Origin: Saccharothrix sp. NRRL B-16348
Lineage (GTDB): Bacteria > Actinomycetota > Actinomycetes > Mycobacteriales > Pseudonocardiaceae
Assembly: GCF_001280085.1 (NCBI RefSeq)
Contig: NZ_LGED01000198.1
Coordinates: 101,846-165,845, forward strand
DNA length: 64,000 bases
Direction of reading: 5' to 3'
Positions 24,508 through 32,632 of the stretch are shown piece by piece (position 1 is the stretch's first letter; every line of letters begins with the position of its first letter). Below the pieces are notes generated by a model. That model ran no database searches, was not told the origin of the DNA, and was given only the letters and a program-made list of their open reading frames with translations. The position numbers were made by a program, and so were the translations under genes.

Positions 24508-25458
24508 ATGTGGGAAACCTCGGCGCGGCTGCTGCGCCTGCTCTCGCTCTTGCAGACCCGTCGGGACTGGTCCGGCGCGGAACTGGCCGAGCGGCTGGAG
24601 ATCACCCCGCGCACCGTGCGCCGCGACATCGACCGGCTACGCGGCCTCGGCTACCCCGTGGAGGCCACCGCGGGCGTCGCCGGCTACCGGCTCGGTCCCG
24701 GCGCGGACCTGCCGCCGCTGCTGCTGGACGACGACGAGGCCGTCGCGGTCGCGATGGGTCTGCGCACGGCCGCCGGCGGTTCGATCACGGGCATCGAGGA
24801 GACCTCGGTGCGCGCCCTGGCCAAGCTGGAACAGGTGCTGCCGTCCCGGCTCCGCCACCGGATCAACGCCCTGCGGTCGATGACGGTGCCGATGGCCAAC
24901 GCCGGTCCCACCGTCGACCCGAGCACGCTCACCGCCATCGCCGCCGCCTGCCGCGACTCGCTGCGCCTGCGCTTCGACTACCGCACCCACGACGGGACGA
25001 CCGGCGTCCGCACGACCGAGCCGCACCGGCTGGTGCACTCGGGACGGCGCTGGTACCTCGTCGGCTGGGACGTCGACCGCCAGGACTGGCGCACCTACCG
25101 CGTGGACCGCCTCGACCCGCGCACGCCCACCGGGCCCCGGTTCACCCCGCGCACCCCGCCGGACCCGGACCTCGGCGGCTACACCTCGCGCGGCATCTCC
25201 ACGTCGGCCTACCGCTACCAGGCCCGCTTCACCCTGCACGTCAGCGCCGAGACCGCGGCGGAGCGGATCGCGCCGACCACCGGGGCGCTGGAGCCGATCG
25301 ACGAGCACAGCTGCACGCTGCGCGCCGGGTCCGACTCGCTGGACGAGCTGGCCATCTACGTGACGACCAAGGGGTTCGACTTCCGGGTGCACGAACCCCC
25401 GGAGCTGGTCGAGCGCGTCAGGACGCTGGCGGCCCGGCTCGCCGGCGCGACGGATTAG
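24508..25458 (+). CDS. WYL-domain HTH transcriptional regulator (YafY/PafC type)
   Basis: A 316-residue DNA-binding regulator. The N-terminal winged HTH of the DeoR/HTH_11 type covers about 5-60 (SGAELAERLEITPRTVRRDI); the WYL domain begins near 140, with RRWYLVGWDVDRQDWRTYRVDR as its core, and a WCX-like C-terminal region follows. WYL domains sense nucleotides or other small ligands, unidentified here. It is divergent from the epoxide hydrolase gene with an inverted repeat between them, so it most likely regulates that gene and itself. Its stop overlaps that of the converging MarR gene by 3 nt. Confidence 0.93.
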   Translation: MWETSARLLRLLSLLQTRRDWSGAELAERLEITPRTVRRDIDRLRGLGYPVEATAGVAGYRLGPGADLPPLLLDDDEAVAVAMGLRTAAGGSITGIEETSVRALAKLEQVLPSRLRHRINALRSMTVPMANAGPTVDPSTLTAIAAACRDSLRLRFDYRTHDGTTGVRTTEPHRLVHSGRRWYLVGWDVDRQDWRTYRVDRLDPRTPTGPRFTPRTPPDPDLGGYTSRGISTSAYRYQARFTLHVSAETAAERIAPTTGALEPIDEHSCTLRAGSDSLDELAIYVTTKGFDFRVHEPPELVERVRTLAARLAGATD

Positions 25459-25925
25459 GGCAGGCGTTCGCGCCGGAAGTCCCGGATCTCCTCTTCGGTG
25501 CGCCGCGTCGCGGTGTCCATGAACCGCAGCAGCGCCGCGAGTTCCGCGTCGTCCAGGGCCTCCACGTCGCGGCGGTGCCGGTCGTTGAGGCCGTCGTACA
25601 TCCGGCCGATCCGCTCCACCGCGTCGGCGTCCGGTTCGATGAGCACCTTGCGCCGGTCGCGCGGATCCGGCACGCGGCGCGCGAAACCGGCCCTCACCAG
25701 GCGATCGATCATCCGCGACGCCGAGCCGCTGGTGAGGTTGACGCGCTGGGCCAGCTCGCCCGCGGTGCACGGGCCGTAGTTCGCGAGCACGTACAGCGCC
25801 TGGAGATCCGTCCACGGCACGCCGAGGCGTTCGGCGATCATCCCGTTGAGCTGGATGACCGGCACCTGCCACCGGGCCACGGCCCGCAGGACTTCCGCAC
25901 GCGCGTCGTCAGGCGTCTCGCTCAT
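25455..25925 (-). CDS. MarR-family transcriptional regulator
   Basis: A 156-residue MarR-type repressor. The winged helix runs through LQALYVLANYGPCTAGELAQRVNLTSGSASRMIDRLVRAGF, followed by the wing with RRVPDPRDRRKVLIEPD, the DxRxxxxxLT-like signature of MarR proteins. Dimerising helices flank it. ATG at 25925 (MSETPDD) fits family length; the longer ORF would add 23 unconserved residues. It is divergent from a P450 gene, and three copies of a CTGCG...CAG motif lie in the gap, one of them inside the P450 promoter, so it should repress the P450. The inducer is unknown. Confidence 0.93.
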   Translation of the reverse strand: MSETPDDARAEVLRAVARWQVPVIQLNGMIAERLGVPWTDLQALYVLANYGPCTAGELAQRVNLTSGSASRMIDRLVRAGFARRVPDPRDRRKVLIEPDADAVERIGRMYDGLNDRHRRDVEALDDAELAALLRFMDTATRRTEEEIRDFRRERLP

Positions 25926-25964
25926 CGGTCTTGGCTCATCCCGCTCGCTCCACCGCGTCAGCAT

Positions 25965-26033
25965 ACTGCGCCACACAGCCGCTGCACGGCACACTGTCTG
26001 CGTTGCACAGTATCTGCGTCACGCAGCTATACT
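25965..26033. promoter_or_regulatory. P450 promoter with three MarR-type operator copies
   Basis: The P450 promoter reads TTGCAC at 26003-26008 and TATACT at 26028-26033, spacing 19 nt. Three related 14-mers occur: ACTGCGCCACACAG at 25965, TCTGCGTTGCACAG at 25997 and TCTGCGTCACGCAG at 26013. The last contains a 13-bp palindrome, CTGCGTCACGCAG (26014-26026), lying between -35 and -10. The last two copies are 16 bp apart. This layout suits repression by the neighbouring MarR protein. Confidence 0.7.
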
Positions 26034-26067
26034 TCAGGGACCACCAGCCACGACAGGGAAGGCACCC

Positions 26068-27195
26068 ATGCCTGAGGCAGCCACCGTGACCTGCCCGTTC
26101 TCCACTCAAGCCCACGCCATCGGCGCTCCTGACCCGCACCGGGCGGAGCTGCGGGAGGCCGGCGCGGTCGTCCAAGCGGAAGCGCCGGCGGGCGGGCCGT
26201 TCTGGATCGTCACGGACGCCGACCTGGCCCGCGAAGTCCTGGCGGACACCCGGTTCGCCAAGGACACCGCCCTCGCGCCGCCGCACTGGGATCGCCGCGT
26301 GGCGGGCCTCGAACCGACGGCCGCCGAGCAGCTGTCGGTGACCACGCTGGACGGCGAGGCGCACGGCCGGCTGCGGCGCGCGTTCGCCCCGCTGTTCAGC
26401 GCGACCAGGATGCGGGCGGCCTACCCGCGGCTGCTCGCGATCGCCGAACGGTTGCTCGCCCGCCTCGAACCCGGCGAGGTCGACCTCGTCCAGGACTTCA
26501 CCACCAGGTACCCGCTGGCCGTCCTGTGCGACCTGCTCGCCATCCCGGACGAGCACGTCGACACCGCGATGGCGGCGTGCCGGCTCATGCACACCGACTA
26601 CCCCGAGCACGTGGGGCAGGCCATGTCCGCCTTCGCGGACCTCGCGACCGCCGCGCTCGCCGGCGACGGACCGGCCACCGAACTCGCCGGGCGCATGCCG
26701 CCGGGCAGCACCCGGCGGGACCTGCACTACCAGGTCTTCACCCTGCTGTTCGCCGGCCAGCTCACCACCGACCTGACCATCGGCTTCCTCGTGGCACGCC
26801 TGCTCGGCGACCCCGCCGCGCCGACCGGCGACGACGAACTCGTCCGCGACACCCTCCGCCGACACCCGCCCGCGCCGTTCACCCTGTGGCGCTTCACGTC
26901 GACCGAACTGGACCTCGCCGGCGTCCGCCTGCCGGCGAACTCGCCCGTCCTCATCGACATCAAGGGCGTCAACGAGCGCGTCGGGCCCGACGACAACGAC
27001 CTCACCTTCGGCGCGGGTCCCCACTACTGCATCGGCGCCCAGCTGGCGCGGCTCGAACTCCGCGCCCTCGCCGAGACGTTCCGCACCCACTACCCCGAGG
27101 CCCGCCTCACCACCCCGTTCGACGACCTCCGCCACAGCGGGCCGGGCGGCATCATGGGCAGCCGCCTCCACGCGCTTCCGGTGGTGCTGCGATAG
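26068..27195 (+). CDS. Cytochrome P450 monooxygenase
   Basis: A soluble bacterial class I P450 of 375 residues, at the short end of the family. The I-helix oxygen-binding motif is AGQLTTD near 225; ELVR near 258 serves as ExxR of the K helix; the haem-binding loop is FGAGPHYCIGAQLARLEL with Cys ligand near 321. ATG at 26068 has GGGAAGGC upstream and begins the typical TCPFSTQAHA leader. The substrate is unknown. Divergent from a MarR gene whose likely operator covers its promoter, it is probably induced by a substrate-like compound. No ferredoxin gene is adjacent. It lies about 6 kb from the aminotransferase gene, so a tailoring role for the polyketide is possible but weakly supported. Confidence 0.94.
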   Translation: MPEAATVTCPFSTQAHAIGAPDPHRAELREAGAVVQAEAPAGGPFWIVTDADLAREVLADTRFAKDTALAPPHWDRRVAGLEPTAAEQLSVTTLDGEAHGRLRRAFAPLFSATRMRAAYPRLLAIAERLLARLEPGEVDLVQDFTTRYPLAVLCDLLAIPDEHVDTAMAACRLMHTDYPEHVGQAMSAFADLATAALAGDGPATELAGRMPPGSTRRDLHYQVFTLLFAGQLTTDLTIGFLVARLLGDPAAPTGDDELVRDTLRRHPPAPFTLWRFTSTELDLAGVRLPANSPVLIDIKGVNERVGPDDNDLTFGAGPHYCIGAQLARLELRALAETFRTHYPEARLTTPFDDLRHSGPGGIMGSRLHALPVVLR

Positions 27196-27202
27196 CCGCC
27201 GG

Positions 27203-28375
27203 TCAGTTGCCGGCCGTCGTCCCCGGCTGCTCCGACAGGAGGTCGAGTGCCTGCGTGAGCCGCCCGGACGCCTCGCGGTCGAGGTGGTTGTAGAGGTAGT
27301 GGCCCCGGCGCTCGGTCCAGACCCAGCCCGCGTCGCGCAACGGCTTGAGGTGCTTGGAGATGGCCGCGTCGGTGAGCCCGACCAGTCGGGCGATCTCCCG
27401 GGTCGAGCAGGGCCGGCGGGCCAGGAGCTGGAGGATCCGCAGGCGGGTCGGGTCGCCCGCGGCCCGCAGCAGCTCGATCAGGTCGTCGGGCGGTTCCGGG
27501 GCGCGGGCCTCCCGCTGCATCTCGGTCAGGGTGTACCGCAGCAGCACGGTCCGCTGCGCCCGGCCGGTCGAGGTGTCGGCGTAGAGCGCCACGGACATCT
27601 TCGGCCAGGCGAAGTGCGAGGGCAGGAGGACCAGCCGGTCCGTGTGGCGCAGGACGATGTCGAGCGGCCCGTCGACGCCCTTCGACCGGCGTTGCGGCGG
27701 CCGGATCTCGATGCTGTCGTCGGCGGGGTCGAGTCGCACGCGCGGTGAGATCCCGGCGATCGTCGCGGCCGGGCCGTAGCGGGACAACACCTGACGCCGT
27801 CGGGTCAGCTCGTGCCGCAACGGCCGTTCCAGCTCGGGCCACTCGGGCGCGAGGCAGGCGTGCCAGAAGGACGACACGAACGCGGTGAAGCGGTCCCGTG
27901 CCCGCTCGGGGTCGGCGATCAGCTCGCGCAGGACCGACGCGGACGACGGGTGCCGGGCTTCGACCCGTTCCCCGGCTTGTCGTTGGAGGTCCGCGCTGCG
28001 CCGGAACTCCGCGAGCGGCACCCGTCGGCCACGCCCGCCGGTGACGAGGCAGCGGTGGACCAACTGCTCGGCGACCAGCTCGACCGGCGCCGCGCGCAGG
28101 GCGGCCGAGTCCTCGTCCCAGGACCGCGCGCCGGTCGGCCGGCCGATCGGGGGCAGGTCGAGCGGCGCGTCGGCGTGCCAGAACGCGTACGCGGCGAGCT
28201 CGGCCTTCAGCTCGGCGGTCAGCCGGTCCCGGGCGCGCAGGCTCCACGAGATGTGCAGCGGGTGGTTCTCGATGGTCCGCAGGACGTGCAGGCTGGACAG
28301 GGTTTCGAGGACGGGTGAGAAGCCGATGCCCACCCGATCCGGGCTCAGGTCCCGCACGCGCAGCCGGATGGTCAC
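27203..28375 (-). CDS. ArsR-type winged-helix regulator with large N-terminal domain (DUF5937-like)
   Basis: A 390-residue regulator. The C-terminal third is an ArsR-type winged helix (AGDPTRLRILQLLARRPCSTREIARLVGLTDAAISKHLKPLRDAG, then the wing RRGHYLYNHL); the preceding region matches a domain seen in actinobacterial ArsR proteins, with FSPVLETLSSLHVL near its start. No Cys pair for metal sensing is visible. The start is not an ATG: GTG at 28375 (VTIRLRVRDLSPD) is preceded by GGAGAAGGGG, while upstream in-frame codons give non-conserved sequence. It diverges from a serine-hydrolase gene with an inverted repeat between them. It ends 7 nt from the convergent P450 gene. Confidence 0.85.
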   Translation of the reverse strand: MTIRLRVRDLSPDRVGIGFSPVLETLSSLHVLRTIENHPLHISWSLRARDRLTAELKAELAAYAFWHADAPLDLPPIGRPTGARSWDEDSAALRAAPVELVAEQLVHRCLVTGGRGRRVPLAEFRRSADLQRQAGERVEARHPSSASVLRELIADPERARDRFTAFVSSFWHACLAPEWPELERPLRHELTRRRQVLSRYGPAATIAGISPRVRLDPADDSIEIRPPQRRSKGVDGPLDIVLRHTDRLVLLPSHFAWPKMSVALYADTSTGRAQRTVLLRYTLTEMQREARAPEPPDDLIELLRAAGDPTRLRILQLLARRPCSTREIARLVGLTDAAISKHLKPLRDAGWVWTERRGHYLYNHLDREASGRLTQALDLLSEQPGTTAGN

Positions 28376-28395
28376 CCGTTCCCCTTCTCCGGTCG

Positions 28396-28417
28396 CGATC
28401 AACTCCTCGGTTGATCG
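28396..28417. promoter_or_regulatory. Inverted repeat operator between ArsR-type regulator and serine hydrolase
   Basis: CGATCAA at 28396-28402 and TTGATCG at 28411-28417 form perfect 7-bp arms around 8 nt, 21 nt upstream of the regulator's GTG and 71 nt before the hydrolase ATG. It is a likely autoregulatory site. Confidence 0.6.
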
Positions 28418-28487
28418 GTCGGTCCCGCGCGCTCCAGCGTACGTACGGTCGGCGCGTCGGAGATCGACATCGGAAGGGAACCCAGCA

Positions 28488-29663
28488 ATGGACATCGATC
28501 GCAGGAGGGTCCTCGCCGGCCTGGCGCTGCTCCCGGCCGCACTCGCCGCGGCGGGCGAGGGTCGGGCCCAGGCGGGTCCGGACACCTCGGCGCGCCGTCG
28601 ACCGCCTTCGGACGGGGTGTGGGAGTCGTTCGGCGAACACCTCGCGCGGGAGGCCGGAGCCGGCCGGTTCTCCGGGGTGGTCGTGGTGGCGCACCACGAC
28701 CGGCCCCTGCTGCACCGGGCGTACGGGATGGCGGACACCGCCGGACGGGTGGCGAACACGCCGGCCACCCGGTGCACCACCGGGTCGGTCACCAAGACGT
28801 TCACCGCGGTCGCCGTCGCCCAGCTCGTCGAACGGCGCAAGCTCTCCTTCCACGAGCCGATCGGGACCTACGTGCCCGAGTTCCCGGCCGGGATCGGCGA
28901 GAGGGTGACGTTGCACCACCTGCTCACGCACACCTCCGGCATGGGCGACGCCCTGGCCGGGCCGGGCGGGCCGCCACCGATCGAGCTGGAGGACCTGCTC
29001 GCGCTGATCGTCGGGAAGCCCCTGCTGTTCGAGCCCGGATCACGGCCCCAGTACAGCAACGACGGCTTCACCGTGCTCGGCGCGATCGTGCAGCGGGTGG
29101 CGGACCGGCCGTACCGGGACCACCTGCGTGAGCACGTGTTCGAGCCGGCGGGCATGTGCGACACCGGGCTCCGGACGTTCCGCCCGGTGGACGTGCCCGG
29201 GATGGCGCACGGCCACATGCTCGTCGACGAGAACGGTCGGTGGATCCCGCCGGGCCCCGGAGACGTGCCACCGGGCGCCACCCTGGTCCAGATCGGCGAG
29301 CGGCTCGTGGTCGGCCTCCCGGGCGGGGGCGCGTACTCCACCGCCGCCGACCTGCTCGCCTTCGCGACCGCGCTGACCGGGCACCGGCTGCTCGGCCCGA
29401 GGATGACCAGGACCCTCACCACCGGCACGGTGCCGAGCGGCGGTGCGGGCGGCCCCGGCACGACGTACGGGTACGGCATCGAGGACCGCCGGGTGAACGG
29501 GGTCCGCGTGCTCAGCAAGAACGGCGCCTCGGCGGGTTTCATGGCACAGCTCGACATCTACCCCGGGACGGGCCACGTCGTGGTCTTCCTGACCAACCAG
29601 GACCGCGTGATGATGGCCGCCCGACGCCGGGCCGAGGACATCCTGACCGGCAGCGCCACGTAA
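28488..29663 (+). CDS. Exported serine hydrolase, class C beta-lactamase/D-alanyl-D-alanine carboxypeptidase family
   Basis: A 391-residue penicillin-binding-protein-fold hydrolase. The N terminus MDIDRRRVLAGLALLPAALA is a Tat-like signal. The catalytic SxxK is SVTK in CTTGSVTKTFTAVA; the YxN motif is YSN in PQYSNDGFTVLG; the third motif position reads KNGASAGF in place of KTG/HTG. Family members hydrolyse beta-lactams, D-Ala peptides or esters, and the substrate cannot be assigned. The ATG has GGAAGGGA upstream. It is divergent from the ArsR-type regulator that may control it. Confidence 0.9.
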   Translation: MDIDRRRVLAGLALLPAALAAAGEGRAQAGPDTSARRRPPSDGVWESFGEHLAREAGAGRFSGVVVVAHHDRPLLHRAYGMADTAGRVANTPATRCTTGSVTKTFTAVAVAQLVERRKLSFHEPIGTYVPEFPAGIGERVTLHHLLTHTSGMGDALAGPGGPPPIELEDLLALIVGKPLLFEPGSRPQYSNDGFTVLGAIVQRVADRPYRDHLREHVFEPAGMCDTGLRTFRPVDVPGMAHGHMLVDENGRWIPPGPGDVPPGATLVQIGERLVVGLPGGGAYSTAADLLAFATALTGHRLLGPRMTRTLTTGTVPSGGAGGPGTTYGYGIEDRRVNGVRVLSKNGASAGFMAQLDIYPGTGHVVVFLTNQDRVMMAARRRAEDILTGSAT

Positions 29664-29725
29664 CCGGCGCACCCGGACACTCACTCAATCGTGTGACGCC
29701 GAGGGCACTGACGTGCGCATTCGGC

Positions 29726-29764
29726 CTGATCGAAGAGGTAGCTGCCGATCAGCGGCGCTTGACA
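29726..29764 (+). promoter_or_regulatory. Inverted repeat and -35-like element upstream of the acyl-CoA ligase
   Basis: CTGATCG at 29726-29732 and CGATCAG at 29746-29752 form 7-bp arms around 13 nt. TTGACA at 29759-29764 is a perfect -35 hexamer, but no good -10 follows at 17 nt (CAACCT at 18 nt). The gap between the hydrolase stop and the ligase ATG is 188 bp. Confidence 0.45.
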
Positions 29765-29851
29765 GTCCGCGGCAGGGGCGGTCAACCTCGACCTCGGCGG
29801 CGGCCCGGGGAGTCGTCGCCGATCGGCACTCGACGTGATGACGGGGGAATC

Positions 29852-31345
29852 ATGTCGTTGAGCGAGCGAACCCTGCGCGCGAAGCAGGGTGTCACCGGAA
29901 ATCTGGTCGAACGGCTGGAAGGGCTGGCGCGCGACCGCGGCTGGCTGGACCGGCCCGCCTACCACGTCGGCGACGAGACCTACCGGTTCACCGACGTCTA
30001 CGAGGGCGCGGGCCGGGCCGCCGCGGCGTTCACGGCGCGAGGGCTCGGCCCGGGCAGTCGGATCGCGCTGGTCCTGCCGGACGGCATCGAGGCGGTGTGG
30101 GCGTTCCTCGGCGCGCTGAGGATCGGCGCGGTCGCGGTGCCGGTGAACTCGACCATGCACCCGGACGAGGTGCGTCGCGCGATCGTGATCGCGGAGCCGG
30201 ACGCCGTGGTGTGCGAGGAGGACCCGGGCGGTCCGCCCACCGACCTGATCGCACCGGACGAGCTGCGGGCGGGCGGTGTCGTGCCGTACGCGCCGTCCAC
30301 AGCGGACACACCGGCGTACGCGGTGTTCACGTCGGGCACCACGGGCGACCCGAAGCTGTGCTTCCACACCCACGGCGACCCCGGCGTGTACGAGCAGGCC
30401 ATCGGGTCGGTCATCGGCATCACGCCCGACGACGTCACGTTCTCGGTGTCGCGGATGTACTTCGCCTACGGGCTGGGGAACTCCGTGTTCCTCCCGCTGC
30501 ACCGCGGCGGCACGACGGTGCTGTCGCCGGCCCGTGCGACCGAGGACGACGCGTTGCGGATCATCAAGGACCACAGCGTGACGGTGTTCTACGGACAGCC
30601 GAGCTTCTACGCCCGGCTGTCACGTCACCCCGACCACGCGCTGCTGTCCGGGCTCCGGCTGGCGGTGGTCGCCGGCGAGGTGCTGCCGGAACCGCTGGAG
30701 GCGCGGCTGAGGACGGTGCTCGGCGAGCGGCTGCTGAACGTCTTCGGCACGACGGAGATCGGGCACGCCTTGGTGGCCAACGCGATCGGCCACCGCCGTG
30801 ATCACACGATCGGGCGGATCCTGCCGCCGTACCGGATGCGGATCGTGGACGAGGCGGGCGCCGAGGCGCCGCCGGGCGTGCCGGGCGCGCTGGAGGTAGC
30901 GGGTCCGTCGATCGCGCTGGGCGTGGCGCGGGGCAGTGATCCGCCGGCGCGGGCCGGGGACTCCTGGTACGCCACCGGTGACGCGGCCACCGTGGACGAG
31001 GACGGGTACGTGCGGCTGCACGGCCGGCTGGACGACGTGGAGATCGTCGGCGGTCAGAACGTGCACCCGGCGGAGACCGAGGACTTCCTGATGCGGCACC
31101 CGGACGTGCGCGAGGCCGCGGTGTGCTCGGCGCGGCGGGAGGACGGTGTCACGACCCTGCGCGCGTTCGTGGCGCTGGACGACGGCGCGTCACCGGAGCG
31201 GGTGCGGGCCGAACTGCTCGACGGCGCGCGGGCGACGCTCACTTGGTACAAGGTTCCGGAGGACGTGGTGTTCGTGCGCGAGTTGCCCCGCACACCGACG
31301 GGGAAGCTGCGCCGACGGGTGATCCGCGCGATGGCGGGGGGTTGA
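29852..31345 (+). CDS. Acyl-CoA synthetase/ligase of the benzoate-CoA ligase type (ANL superfamily)
   Basis: Activates a carboxylic acid as an adenylate and then a CoA thioester; 497 residues. Core motifs in order: FTSGTTGDPKLCFHTHGD (P-loop), FAYGLGNSVFLPLHRGG, NVFGTTEIGHALV (A5), SWYATGDAATVDEDGYV (A7), GRLDDVEIVGGQNVHPAE (A8 hinge) and PRTPTGKLRRR with the catalytic Lys. The FAYGLGNS segment is typical of benzoate/hydroxybenzoate-CoA ligases, so an aromatic acid is a reasonable guess. ATG at 29852 follows GGGGGA. An EamA exporter gene begins 4 nt after the stop, suggesting an operon. No thioester-using enzyme is adjacent, so the fate of the CoA ester is unknown. Confidence 0.9.
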   Translation: MSLSERTLRAKQGVTGNLVERLEGLARDRGWLDRPAYHVGDETYRFTDVYEGAGRAAAAFTARGLGPGSRIALVLPDGIEAVWAFLGALRIGAVAVPVNSTMHPDEVRRAIVIAEPDAVVCEEDPGGPPTDLIAPDELRAGGVVPYAPSTADTPAYAVFTSGTTGDPKLCFHTHGDPGVYEQAIGSVIGITPDDVTFSVSRMYFAYGLGNSVFLPLHRGGTTVLSPARATEDDALRIIKDHSVTVFYGQPSFYARLSRHPDHALLSGLRLAVVAGEVLPEPLEARLRTVLGERLLNVFGTTEIGHALVANAIGHRRDHTIGRILPPYRMRIVDEAGAEAPPGVPGALEVAGPSIALGVARGSDPPARAGDSWYATGDAATVDEDGYVRLHGRLDDVEIVGGQNVHPAETEDFLMRHPDVREAAVCSARREDGVTTLRAFVALDDGASPERVRAELLDGARATLTWYKVPEDVVFVRELPRTPTGKLRRRVIRAMAGG

Positions 31346-31349
31346 GCCG

Positions 31350-32246
31350 GTGGAGCGGAGCGGTGTCAACGGGAAGGCCGCCGCGGCGGTCCTGGCCACC
31401 ATGGTGCTGTGGGCGTCGGCGTTCGTCGGCATCCGGTACGCGGGCGAGCACTTCGAGCCGGGGTCGCTGGCGCTCGGCCGGTTGCTGGTCGGCGCGCTCG
31501 CGCTCGGCGCCGTCGCCGCGGTGCGCGGTGTCGGTGTGCCGCCGAGACCGGCCTGGCCGGGGATCGTCGGCTCCGGGGTGTTCTGGTTCGCGCTGTACAT
31601 GGTGGCGCTGAACTGGGGTGAGCGGCACGCGGACGCCGGCACGGCCGCCCTGATCGTCGGCGTCGGCCCGATCCTGGTGGCGTTCCTGGCCGGCTGGCTG
31701 CTCCGCGAGGGTTTCCCGGCGCGGCTGCTGGTCGGGCTCGCCATCGCGTTCGCGGGCGTCGCGGCGGTCGGGCTCGTCGACTCCGGCGGCGGCTCGACGA
31801 CCCGCGGGGCGCTGCTGTGCCTGGTCGCGGCGGCCGGGTACGCGGTGGGCGTGGTGGCGCAGAAACCAGCCCTGCGGCACGCGTCCGCGTTGCAGGCCAC
31901 CACGTTCGGCTGCGTGGTCGGCGCGGTCGTGTGCCTGCCGTTCGGCGGGCAGCTCGTCACCGACCTCGGCGACGCGCCCGCGAGCGCCACGCTCTCGGTG
32001 GTGTACCTGGGTTTGCTGCCGACCGCGCTGGCGTTCTACACGTGGGCGTACGCGCTCTCCCACATGACCACCGGGAAGCTCGGCGCCACGACGTACCTGG
32101 TGCCGGCGATCGTCGTGCTGTTGTCGTGGGCGCTGCTCGACGAGGTGCCCGGTCTCGTCGCGTTGGCGGGCGGCGCGCTGTGCCTGATCGGTGTCGCGGT
32201 GTCGCGCGGCAAACCCAAACCCGCCGTCACGGCGGCGGTGAGGTGA
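31350..32246 (+). CDS. EamA/DMT-superfamily transporter
   Basis: An integral membrane exporter of 298 residues with about ten transmembrane helices in two EamA repeats. The first repeat starts with AAVLATMVLWASAFVGIRYAG, the second with GALLCLVAAAGYAVGVVAQK and ends in LGLLPTALAFYTWAYALSH and PAIVVLLSWALLDEVPG, all classic for RhaT/PecM-type carriers. The GTG start lies 4 nt after the acyl-CoA ligase stop, so the two are probably co-translated. Substrates of such proteins are often amino acids or metabolites; this one is unknown. Confidence 0.92.
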   Translation: MERSGVNGKAAAAVLATMVLWASAFVGIRYAGEHFEPGSLALGRLLVGALALGAVAAVRGVGVPPRPAWPGIVGSGVFWFALYMVALNWGERHADAGTAALIVGVGPILVAFLAGWLLREGFPARLLVGLAIAFAGVAAVGLVDSGGGSTTRGALLCLVAAAGYAVGVVAQKPALRHASALQATTFGCVVGAVVCLPFGGQLVTDLGDAPASATLSVVYLGLLPTALAFYTWAYALSHMTTGKLGATTYLVPAIVVLLSWALLDEVPGLVALAGGALCLIGVAVSRGKPKPAVTAAVR

Positions 32247-32278
32247 GGTGTGGTGAGGTGACGTCCGGGGTCGGACGA

Positions 32279-32632
32279 GGACGCGAGCCGTCCCGTCCGA
32301 CCCCGAGCCCGGCCGAGCCGTCAGGCGGGCTGGTCCATCTCCGCGGGAGGACGCGAGCCGTCCCCGGTCAACCCCCAGCCCCGCCGAGCCGTCAGGCAGG
32401 CCGGCCCTTCTCCGCAGGAGGACGCGGGCCCTCCCCGTCCAACCCCAGCCCGGCCGAGCCGTCAGGCAGGCCGGCCCTTCTCCGCGGGACGACGCGAGCC
32501 GTCCCCGGCCAACCCCCAGCCCCGCCGAGCCGTCAGGCAGGCCGGCCCTTCTCCGCGGGACGACGCGAGCCGTCCCCGGCCGACCCCCAGCCCGGTGCCG
32601 AGCGGTCAGGCGGGCTGGTCCTTCTCGGCGGG
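32279..32632. repeat. Five-unit 70-71 bp tandem repeat derived from a gene 3' end
   Basis: ACGCGRGCC recurs at 32281, 32351, 32422, 32492 and 32563, and TCAGGC recurs at 32321, 32392, 32462, 32533 and 32606. On the minus strand every unit carries a copy of the end of the neighbouring SnoaL-like gene (Ala-Glu-Lys/Met..., Pro-Ala, TGA) plus about 46 bp of downstream spacer. The copy at 32606 is the functional gene end. The array fills the gap between this gene and the EamA gene; no other gene was found in it. Inner units are nearly identical; outer ones have drifted. Confidence 0.9.

Noticed and set aside
26068..31345. P450, serine hydrolase and acyl-CoA ligase as members of the PKS cluster
   Set aside because: Each has its own local regulator or promoter and no shared operon with the PKS region; only distance suggests a link, so they are annotated separately.
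32279..32632. Possible CRISPR array
   Set aside because: Units are contiguous 70-71 bp copies with no unique spacers and no cas genes are nearby; the sequence is explained as duplicated gene end.
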